A stretch of DNA of 8,374 nucleotides from an uncultured Phenylobacterium sp. (GTDB taxonomy: Bacteria > Pseudomonadota > Alphaproteobacteria > Caulobacterales > Caulobacteraceae): assembly GCA_945952355.1 (NCBI GenBank), contig CAMFIW010000088.1:1-8374 (forward strand), given 5' to 3'. Below are positions 1-5,418 of this stretch, in pieces. A model generated the notes under the pieces. The model was not told where the DNA came from and did not search any database. It saw only the letters and a list, made by a program, of their open reading frames with translations. Position 1 is the first letter of the stretch, and the number at the start of each line of letters is the position of its first letter. A program made the position numbers and the translations under genes.

Positions 1-579
1 CGCCGCCGCCGAGGGCATGGAGTGCCAGTCGATCAGGATCGCGAACCCGTGGGCCGAGTGGGCCTCGCCGAGCAGGCGCGCCAGGGCTGCGTGATAGGGG
101 GTGTGGGCCGTCTCGATCCGGGCCCGAGCTTCGGCGAAGGTCAGCTTGCGGGCATAGATCTCCTGGCCCTCGGACACCACCCGGGCGATCGCGCCGAGGC
201 CCGCCGCCACGCGCGCCGAGCGGCCGCGAGCGAAGTCCGGAAGTTCGTCGGCGAACATGGCCGGGTCGAGTTCGAACGCCTCACGGTTCACGTCGATATA
301 GGCTCGCGCGAGCTGGGCGGCGATCAAGGCGGCCCCGAGGTCGGGCGCGACGGCGACCAGTTCGTCGACATAGGCGTCCTCGGACCGGCGGATCGCCACG
401 CCGTCGAGGGCCGGCATCATGTCGTCCGGGTAGAGCCGGCCGGAATGCGGCGAGGCGAAGACGAGGGGCGTCGGCGCCGGCGCGCCGTCGGCCGCCGCGC
501 GGCGAACGTCGAAAGCCGCGGCGGGCCGAGCGACGGAAGGGCTCGCGGCGAGGGGCTCCCAGGCGTTCATCTCGGCCAT
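1..579 (-). CDS. N-formylglutamate amidohydrolase family protein (partial, C-terminus outside window)
   Basis: Reading leftward from ATG at 579, the frame stays open for 193 codons to base 1, so the C-terminal part lies outside the window. Visible family motifs are SPHSGRLYP (residues 43-51), RRSEDAYVDEL (64-74), ARAYIDVNREAFELDP (91-106) and IDWHSMPS (183-190). The His, Asp and Glu residues in these blocks fit the metal-dependent amidohydrolase fold of the FGase family. The family typically has about 280-300 residues, so roughly a third is missing. Known members hydrolyse N-formyl-L-glutamate to glutamate and formate in one branch of histidine degradation, but many alphaproteobacterial homologues sit outside hut operons and their substrate is unproven. 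No hut gene is visible here, so the substrate is open. A G-rich ribosome binding stretch precedes ATG 579; ATG 570 is an alternative start. The gene is divergent from cpdR. Confidence 0.88.
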   Translation of the reverse strand, partial: MAEMNAWEPLAASPSVARPAAAFDVRRAAADGAPAPTPLVFASPHSGRLYPDDMMPALDGVAIRRSEDAYVDELVAVAPDLGAALIAAQLARAYIDVNREAFELDPAMFADELPDFARGRSARVAAGLGAIARVVSEGQEIYARKLTFAEARARIETAHTPYHAALARLLGEAHSAHGFAILIDWHSMPSAAA

Positions 580-696
580 AAGACCCCCCAATCGCGCCGG
601 CGGTCAAACGGATCGGGTTCTGCGACCCCACGGTTCATCGTGGATTTACATCTGGCGCCCTAAGGTCGGTCTTTGTGACCTGACTGCGGAGCGCCC
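580..696. promoter_or_regulatory. Divergent intergenic region between the amidohydrolase gene and cpdR
   Basis: This 117-nt gap must hold the start signals for both divergent genes. A short inverted repeat is visible at 628-643 (CCACG, 6-nt loop, CGTGG). A GGAG at 688-691 lies 5 nt before the cpdR ATG. I looked for a full CtrA-type site (TTAA-N7-TTAA) and did not find one, and no convincing -35/-10 pair stands out. Confidence 0.35.
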
Positions 697-1056
697 ATGC
701 CCCGGATCCTGCTGGCCGAAGACGACGATTCCCTGCGTGGGTTCCTGACCCGTGCGCTGGAGCGCGCAGGCTTCGAGGTCACGCCCTGCGCCGACGGCGA
801 GGAAGCCGCGGCCGTGCTCGACGAGAAGTGGGACCTCCTGCTGACCGACATCGTCATGCCGGGTATGGACGGCATCGAGGTCGCGCGCCTGGCCGCGGCC
901 AAGCATCCGGGCCTGCGCATCATGTTCATCACCGGCTTCGCCGCCGTGGCCCTGGCCGCCGGCGAAACCGCCCCGCCCGGCGCCAAGGTGCTGTCCAAGC
1001 CCATCCACCTGCGCGAGATCGTCTCCGAGGTGGAACGGATGATGGCCGCCGCCTGA
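697..1056 (+). CDS. cpdR: Single-domain response regulator, CpdR-like ClpXP adaptor
   Basis: The 119-residue protein is one receiver domain with no output domain. Receiver residues are all present: acidic pocket E8-D9-D10, phospho-acceptor D51 in LLLTDIVMPGMDG (47-59), T79 in FITG, and K101 in SKP (100-102). The GFAAVAL segment (80-86) after T79 and the overall length match Caulobacter CpdR. In Caulobacter, CckA-ChpT phosphorylates CpdR at D51. The unphosphorylated form binds ClpX, directs ClpXP to the pole and primes degradation of cell-cycle substrates such as PdeA and, with RcdA and PopA, CtrA. The protein ends in three alanines; from memory, terminal alanines matter for turnover of Caulobacter CpdR itself. 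GGAG 5 nt upstream supports the start. Assignment is by recognition, not by search; another stand-alone CheY-like protein is possible but less likely. Confidence 0.83.
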   Translation: MPRILLAEDDDSLRGFLTRALERAGFEVTPCADGEEAAAVLDEKWDLLLTDIVMPGMDGIEVARLAAAKHPGLRIMFITGFAAVALAAGETAPPGAKVLSKPIHLREIVSEVERMMAAA

Positions 1057-1062
1057 CGGCCC

Positions 1063-1090
1063 TTGCGCGGGAAGATCGCCGCCGTTATAC
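1063..1090 (+). promoter_or_regulatory. Probable sigma-70-type promoter for tRNA-Val
   Basis: TTGCGC (1063-1068) and TTATAC (1085-1090) are separated by 16 nt and start 7 nt after the cpdR stop. Transcription would begin near 1097, giving a leader of about 30 nt before the mature tRNA. The leader contains a possible 5-bp stem (CTCCC 1097-1101 with GGGAG 1112-1116). The match to the -10 and -35 consensus is good, but it is not tested. Confidence 0.55.
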
Positions 1091-1127
1091 CGCCGCCTCC
1101 CGTTCCCGAGAGGGAGCAAGGCCGGTC

Positions 1128-1202
<75 letters not shown>

Positions 1203-1248
1203 TCCCTCCCGACACTTCAGACCTGACGGCCGACCGGGGGCTGGCGTC

Positions 1249-1683
1249 CTATTGCGACGGAGCCGAAGGCGTCGGCGTGGTCGGATAGTAGTAGATGACC
1301 GGCGGTGACGGGGCCTTGGTCGGCTGGTTGGCGTCGGCCGACCCCGTGGCCGAACCCCCGGAACCGTTGGAACCGTCGCCGCCGCTTCCCTGATCCCCGA
1401 GCTGTCCGGGTCGTCCCGGCTGGCCTGGCTGACCCGCCTGGGCGGACCTCGGATGCGGCCGGCCGCCGCCACCGCCGCCGGTTTCGGCCGTGCTCGGGCG
1501 CAGCACGCGTTCGGCCTCGGCCGCCGCTGCGTCGCCGGCGACGCGGTCTCTCAGATTGGTGGCGAATTCGGTCAGCCCGGTCCCACGCGAGCAGCCGCCC
1601 AGGGCCAGGCTTCCCATCAGCAGAGCCGCCGCCGACAGGCGGAGCGGCTCCGATCGGGTCGGGCGACGGGGCTCGGCTGGCAT
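1249..1683 (-). CDS. Small putative lipoprotein with a collagen-like Gly-X-Y segment
   Basis: I do not recognise a named family. From ATG 1683 the product is 144 aa. Basic residues (6-15) precede a hydrophobic stretch (16-29) ending in the lipobox LALGGC with the acylated Cys at 31; the following Ser favours the outer membrane by the usual +2 rule. Residues 37-68 look helical and Ala/Glu-rich. Residues 69-74 are six glycines, followed by seven consecutive Gly-X-Y triplets (84-104, including GQP-GQP-GRP) and more Gly/Ser. The tail is Pro/Thr-rich with VIYYYP (129-134). An upstream in-frame ATG at 1749 would add 22 residues before the signal peptide. I prefer 1683 because CTCC on the plus strand (GGAG on the coding strand, 1692-1695) lies 8 nt before it. 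Codon use is G/C-ending. The gene converges on the tRNA and diverges from the first receptor. Function unknown; the low-complexity sequence leaves some doubt that it is a gene. Confidence 0.62.
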   Translation of the reverse strand: MPAEPRRPTRSEPLRLSAAALLMGSLALGGCSRGTGLTEFATNLRDRVAGDAAAAEAERVLRPSTAETGGGGGGRPHPRSAQAGQPGQPGRPGQLGDQGSGGDGSNGSGGSATGSADANQPTKAPSPPVIYYYPTTPTPSAPSQ

Positions 1684-1981
1684 GGATGTGGCTCCGCGGG
1701 CGGCTGGCGACCGGGTTTGAACGGTCCATACGGCGCTTGCAAGACCCACGCCACTCGCGTGCGGCGGGCGGGTCCGGAATCCGCTCTGCGACCTGCCGCT
1801 AGGTGAGGGAAAACCCTTACGGATAACGGTGTTGCACGAGTACCGCAGTTATGCCGAAATATTTCAGTGATGTTACAAACTCCTGGCGCGAGCGACGCAA
1901 GTCGGCCTCAATCGCCGAACCTGAGCGGCCGACCCCTCCCGTCAGATGGAATGCGGCGGACCCTCGGGGGGAGGAAGAACA
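1684..1981. promoter_or_regulatory. Divergent intergenic region between the lipoprotein and first receptor genes
   Basis: I see no gene in these 298 nt. Three palindromic elements cluster in the receptor-proximal half. The first is a 7-bp hairpin GTGAGGG-AAAA-CCCTTAC at 1803-1820 (one G-T pair). The second is an imperfect inverted repeat with arms CGG-ATAAC-GGT (1820-1830) and ACC-gca-GTTAT-g-CCG (1842-1856). The third is the exact palindrome GAAATATTTC at 1856-1865. TTGCAC (1832-1837) sits inside the second repeat and might be a -35 element, but I find no well-spaced -10. One GANTC site (the methylation target of CcrM in this group) is at 1777-1781. Confidence 0.35.
1970..1975 (+). promoter_or_regulatory. 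Ribosome binding site of the first receptor
   Basis: GGAGGA lies 6 nt before ATG 1982. It decides the start in favour of the MSKSRYF form. The in-frame ATG at 1946 would place 12 extra residues, rich in Gly and without charge pattern, ahead of the signal peptide and has no comparable site. Confidence 0.75.
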
Positions 1982-4972
1982 ATGTCCAAGAGCAGATATT
2001 TCTGCGGCGGCTCCGCCTTGGCCGTCGCTCTGGCCATGGGCCTCGGGGGCCATGCCCTCGCGGCCGACGCCAAAGAGGCCACGACAGTCGAAGAAGTCAT
2101 CGTCACCGGCTCTTTCATCGCCGGGACACCCACAGACGCGGCCTTGCCCGTGGCGGTCATCAACTCGGAAGCGCTGGAGAAGCAGGGCTCGCCGACCACG
2201 GTCGAGCTCCTCAAATCCCTGCCGGTCACGTCGGGCGTGCTCGGCGAAACCAACCAGTTCGACCCACGGGCCCAAGGATCCGAGGGCTCCGGCTCCGTGA
2301 ACCTGCGCGGCCTGGGCGCCCAGCGCACCCTGGTCCTCATCAACGGCCACCGGATGACCCCTAATCCCTTCGGCCAGGGCGGGGCGGGCATCGTCGACAC
2401 CAACATCATCCCTACGGCCGCGATCGGCCGGGTCGAGGTGCTGAAGGACGGCGCCGCCGCGACCTATGGCTCCGACGCCATCGCCGGCGTGGTGAACTTC
2501 ATCACCCGCACCCACTTCCAGGGCCTGGAGGCCCAGGCCAGCTACCAGCAGGTCGACGGTTCGGACGGCAACTACACCGCCAGCCTGCTTTGGGGCTGGG
2601 AGGGCGACCACGGCAATATCCTGCTGAGCGGCGGCTACCAGCACCGGTCGGAACTGCCGACCACGGAACGAAGCTGGGCAAACCTCAGCTACTTCAAGAA
2701 CCCGGAGGGCGGTTGGTCGGGCGGCAACGCCATCGCCCCCTTCATTCCGGTGACGCAGAACGCCGCTGGGGCCTGGGTTCCGGCGGGCGGATTCCAGCTC
2801 GACGCCGGGTGTGCGCCCCTGGGCGGCGTCGCCGTTCCCGGCGCGCTGCCGGCCTGCAATTTCCACTATTCGAACTACGACAACCTGGTCGAGGAAGAGA
2901 CCCGCTTCCAGATCTATGGCGAGGCCAACGCCGACATCGGCGACAAGACCCGACTGCACGTCGAGGCGCTCTATTCGGAAACCGAGGTCCCGCACTGGAA
3001 GACCTCGCCGTCCTATTTGGCCCTGCAGACGCCGACCGGGTCCACCAACCCGACGGTCTCGACCCTAACCTCGGCGGTCCTCGCGGGCTATTTCGTGCCG
3101 AGCAGCAACCCGGGCTACATCGCCTATCAGGCCGCGCACCCTGGCCAGATCCCGACCTTCGCGACGGGCGTCCACATTCCCGGTGTTCGCTATCGGCCCC
3201 TCGCCGAGAGCGGCAACCCGATGTTCGGCTTCGGCCCCTCCGAGGGCCGCAGGCACTATGAGGCCATGCGCATATCGGGGGACCTGAAGGGCGAGTTCGA
3301 GAACGGCATCGGCTGGGACGCCACGCTCACCTACAGCGAAGAGACCGGCATCCGGACAGGCTACGACACGCTCGTCTCGAACTTCCAGCTCGCCCTGCGC
3401 GGCTACGGCAGCCTGCTCAGCGCCGGCGCCAACGGTTGCACGGCGGCCAAGACCGCCAACTTCACGACCGGAGCCGGCAACGCCGCCCTGGGTTGCTACT
3501 ACTTCAACCCCTTCTCGAACTCGACTCAGGTCAATCCGATCACGGGCCAGACCAACCCGGAATACAACGCCGCCCTGGCCAACAATCCGGATCTGATCCG
3601 GTGGTTCTTCCGCCAAGGCCAGACCCGTGCGACCGAGCGGCTGTTCGTGGCCGACCTGGTGTTCAACGGCGTGACGCCGATCCATCTCGGCGGCGGCGAC
3701 CTGGCCTGGGCCGCAGGCGCCCAGTTCCGGCGCAACGGCTACACCAGCACCCTGGACAACCTCTCCAACATCGCGGCCAACCCCTGCATCGACACGCCCG
3801 TGACCGGCAGCACGAGCTGCACCGTGCGCAATGGGCCGTTCATGTTCCTGGGCACCGGCTACGAGTCCGACCTGACCAGCGACGTCTATGCCCTGTTCAC
3901 CGAGTTCAACGCTCCCTTCACGGACAAGTTCTCCGTACAGCTGGCGGCGCGGTACGAGGACTATGGCGGAGCGACCGGATCGACCTTCAACCCGAAGATC
4001 GCGGCCCGCTGGCAGGCCACGGACTGGCTGGCGTTCCGCGCCTCGGCAGGCTCCACCTTCCGGGGCCCGCCTCTCACCCAGTTGACCAACAACAGCGGCA
4101 CCGCGCTGAGCTTCATCGCCGGCTCGTTCCGCGCCATCGACATCTTCGGCAACCCGAACCTCGATCCCGAGACCGCCAAAACCTACAATGTCGGCGCGAT
4201 CCTGAACTTCGGGCGGCTGAAGGGCACCATCGATTGGTGGCGCTTCGACTTCGACAATCCGATCGTCGCCGAACCCTCGGGCTCCATGGTCGCCACCATG
4301 TTCCCAGGCAACGCCTCGACCAATTGCGGCGCCGCGGCCTTCGCCGGTCTCCAGGCGCGCTTCACCTTCCAGGGCGCCTGCAGCGTGGCGACCATCGCCC
4401 GGGTTCGCACGGCCTATGTCAACGGGCCGTCGGTGAAGACCTCAGGCGTGGACGTGTCCGCCGACTTCGACGCGGGGGACCTGTGGGGAGGCCAGCTCAA
4501 GCTCGGGACGAGCCTCAGCTATACGCTCGAGTATAAGACCGACGCCTTCAAGGTCGGGGGCGTGACGGTCGAGAACGCCTTCGACGCCGCCGGCAAGCTG
4601 AACTACCAGCTCTCGGCGACATCGCTGCCGCAGCTCAAGGGCACGGCCTATGTCGAGTACACCCACGGAATCCACAACATCCGCTGGACCTTGAACTACG
4701 TGGACTCCTACGACGATCAGCGGACCTCGATCCTCGCGCCGAACCCTGTCACCGGGACGGTGCTCACCGCCGGCCAGAAGATCGATGCGAGCTGGATCAA
4801 CGATGTCGCCTACCGCGTGCTCCTGCCGTGGGACACCACGGCGACCGTGGCGATCGACAACATCTTCGACAAGGACCCGTCCTTCGCCCGCCTCGACCTC
4901 AACTACGACCCGTTCACGGCGATCCATCCGCTGGGACGCACGGTGAAAGTCAGCGTGAAGAAGAAGTTCTAG
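1982..4972 (+). CDS. TonB-dependent outer membrane receptor, paralogue 1 (complete)
   Basis: The 996-aa product has a signal peptide with basic start (K3, R5), hydrophobic core and a likely cut after ALA27. The TonB box region VEEVIVTGS (36-44) follows. The plug domain spans roughly 50-180, with VNLRGLGAQRTLVLINGHRM-type sequence and RVEVLKDG (150-157) leading into ATYGSDAIAGVVNFI. The rest is the beta-barrel, with the C-terminal family motif NPNLDPETAKTY starting at 724, and a terminal Phe as expected for BAM-dependent insertion. There is no N-terminal signalling (STN) domain, so control through a FecR/ECF pair is not indicated. Such receptors import ligands across the outer membrane using TonB-ExbBD energy. 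The ligand cannot be told: no partner enzyme is adjacent. The eight cysteines of the mature protein fall into four close pairs (277/292, 486/505, 602/613, 782/800), probably loop disulfides. The gene is followed by its own terminator. Confidence 0.95.
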   Translation: MSKSRYFCGGSALAVALAMGLGGHALAADAKEATTVEEVIVTGSFIAGTPTDAALPVAVINSEALEKQGSPTTVELLKSLPVTSGVLGETNQFDPRAQGSEGSGSVNLRGLGAQRTLVLINGHRMTPNPFGQGGAGIVDTNIIPTAAIGRVEVLKDGAAATYGSDAIAGVVNFITRTHFQGLEAQASYQQVDGSDGNYTASLLWGWEGDHGNILLSGGYQHRSELPTTERSWANLSYFKNPEGGWSGGNAIAPFIPVTQNAAGAWVPAGGFQLDAGCAPLGGVAVPGALPACNFHYSNYDNLVEEETRFQIYGEANADIGDKTRLHVEALYSETEVPHWKTSPSYLALQTPTGSTNPTVSTLTSAVLAGYFVPSSNPGYIAYQAAHPGQIPTFATGVHIPGVRYRPLAESGNPMFGFGPSEGRRHYEAMRISGDLKGEFENGIGWDATLTYSEETGIRTGYDTLVSNFQLALRGYGSLLSAGANGCTAAKTANFTTGAGNAALGCYYFNPFSNSTQVNPITGQTNPEYNAALANNPDLIRWFFRQGQTRATERLFVADLVFNGVTPIHLGGGDLAWAAGAQFRRNGYTSTLDNLSNIAANPCIDTPVTGSTSCTVRNGPFMFLGTGYESDLTSDVYALFTEFNAPFTDKFSVQLAARYEDYGGATGSTFNPKIAARWQATDWLAFRASAGSTFRGPPLTQLTNNSGTALSFIAGSFRAIDIFGNPNLDPETAKTYNVGAILNFGRLKGTIDWWRFDFDNPIVAEPSGSMVATMFPGNASTNCGAAAFAGLQARFTFQGACSVATIARVRTAYVNGPSVKTSGVDVSADFDAGDLWGGQLKLGTSLSYTLEYKTDAFKVGGVTVENAFDAAGKLNYQLSATSLPQLKGTAYVEYTHGIHNIRWTLNYVDSYDDQRTSILAPNPVTGTVLTAGQKIDASWINDVAYRVLLPWDTTATVAIDNIFDKDPSFARLDLNYDPFTAIHPLGRTVKVSVKKKF
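1991..2013 (+). repeat. 23-nt block identical at the start of both receptor genes (copy 1)
   Basis: Bases 1991-2013 (codons 4 to 11, ending two bases into codon 11) are identical to 5428-5450 in the second receptor. The block contains a perfect 5-bp hairpin, GCAGA (1992-1996) and TCTGC (2001-2005) around TATT, and an AGA arginine codon, which is unusual in this GC-rich coding sequence. It encodes the n-region of the signal peptide. Confidence 0.7.
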
Positions 4973-4997
4973 GCCGCCCCACCACGGGCCGCTTGGC

Positions 4998-5031
4998 GCG
5001 CCGCCGGTTTTTGCCGGCGGCGCTTTTTTTT
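4998..5031 (+). terminator. Intrinsic terminator after the first receptor
   Basis: A perfect 10-bp GC stem (4998-5007 with 5014-5023) closes a 6-nt TTTTTG loop and is followed directly by eight T residues (5024-5031). It starts 25 nt after the stop codon at 4972. This is a textbook Rho-independent terminator and indicates that the second receptor is not simply co-transcribed with the first. Confidence 0.93.
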
Positions 5032-5091
5032 CAAGCGCGGCGCGGGCGCCACACCCCTTTGTTTCGGACCAATCGCCCAGTTGCCGACCGG

Positions 5092-5116
5092 ACGGTTTGT
5101 TTTTCGAATAGACCGT
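5092..5116 (+). promoter_or_regulatory. Palindromic element, possible operator or hairpin over a candidate promoter
   Basis: ACGGT (5092-5096) is mirrored by ACCGT (5112-5116). As RNA the arms form a 10-bp stem with two G-U pairs around a 5-nt loop. TTGCCG (5081-5086) and TCGAAT (5104-5109), 17 nt apart, each match four of six consensus promoter bases. The repeat would then cover the -10 region, as many repressor sites do. Both parts are weak on their own. Confidence 0.3.
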
Positions 5117-5182
5117 ATTTCACGCCGCGCGCGGACGACGGCGCCGCGAAGGGCGCAAGTCTCAGATTTTAGAGGACTAATG

Positions 5183-5242
5183 ATGGACCATGACGCAGGG
5201 GCGCATTGGGTTCGTGGCGACGGTATCATGGTCTCAGTATAA
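5183..5242 (+). CDS. Possible 19-residue leader peptide upstream of the second receptor
   Basis: A short frame (MDHDAGAHWVRGDGIMVSV, then TAA) starts at ATG 5183. GAGGA at 5172-5176 lies 6 nt upstream, a better ribosome binding site than many real genes here have. A second in-frame ATG sits directly before it at 5180. The ORF lies about 175 nt ahead of the second receptor and in the same direction. Nearly its whole length is bracketed by an inverted repeat (5186-5193 with 5226-5233). There is no run of one amino acid that would mark a classical attenuator. It could be chance: short ORFs are common, and the only positive signs are the ribosome binding site and the overlapping repeat. Confidence 0.25.
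   Translation: MDHDAGAHWVRGDGIMVSV
5186..5233 (+). repeat. Inverted repeat enclosing the leader ORF
   Basis: GACCATGA (5186-5193) and TCATGGTC (5226-5233) are exact reverse complements separated by 32 nt. In RNA they could pair into an 8-bp stem just after the ribosome binding site GAGGA, with a possible 3-bp continuation inside (CGC 5194-5196 with GCG 5217-5219). No T-run follows, so it is not a terminator. Confidence 0.5.
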
Positions 5243-5283
5243 AAATCTCCGGTACGTCAAAATATGTCGTCATTTCGCGTCTT

Positions 5284-5306
5284 TTGCGACGTCGAAACAT
5301 TGCGAC
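5284..5306 (+). repeat. Direct repeat of TTGCGAC with an internal palindrome
   Basis: TTGCGAC occurs at 5284-5290 and again at 5300-5306, offset by 16 nt. The first copy overlaps the exact palindrome CGACGTCG (5287-5294). The pair lies about 115 nt before the second receptor start. It may be a pair of regulator half-sites, or a -35-like motif occurring twice; no good -10 is correctly spaced from either. Confidence 0.3.
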
Positions 5307-5418
5307 AGTCCCTATGGCGCTCCCGAGCGGCGCATCGGATGATCCTGACACTCAGCGGCAACATCAGAGCCTGGCATTTCAACTGGCTCACGGTCGCGGA
5401 GGGGGAAAGGAAACATTG

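Larger units (their letters stand above)
4973..5418. promoter_or_regulatory. Long intergenic leader region between the two receptors
   Basis: This 446-nt gap holds no ordinary gene and is richer in A/T than its flanks from about 5090 on. In order it contains the terminator of the first receptor (4998-5031), a palindromic element (5092-5116), a short leader ORF with a good ribosome binding site (5183-5242) enclosed by an inverted repeat, a TTGCGAC direct repeat (5284-5306), and the ribosome binding region of the second receptor (about 5398-5411). A TATAAA at 5238-5243 resembles a -10 element, but its -35 position (TGGCGA, 5215-5220) is poor. The stretch 5310-5397 shows nothing I can name. Confidence 0.5.

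Noticed and set aside
22..663. A 213-codon plus-strand frame at the left edge
   Set aside because: It overlaps the amidohydrolase gene antisense; only the minus-strand frame shows conserved motifs.
600..696. CtrA-type TTAA-N7-TTAA site upstream of cpdR
   Set aside because: Looked for because cpdR is under cell-cycle control in Caulobacter; no full match is present.
1203..1248. Terminator between tRNA-Val and the convergent lipoprotein gene
   Set aside because: Only weak GC pairing (GGCC...GGCT region) and no T-run on either strand.
1217..1729. Arg-rich minus-strand frames overlapping the lipoprotein gene
   Set aside because: They give Arg/Pro-rich products typical of out-of-frame GC-rich DNA and have no signal peptide; one runs into the tRNA side. 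The lipobox frame is better.
2003..2005. Cys8 in both receptors as a lipobox cysteine
   Set aside because: It comes before the hydrophobic core and follows Arg-Tyr-Phe, not a Leu-Ala-Gly type sequence. The AXA site after residue 27 explains the signal peptide.
1817..2995. A 392-codon open frame on the minus strand, over the start of the first receptor
   Set aside because: Same cause: it is antisense to a recognised gene, has biased composition, and shows no recognisable domain.
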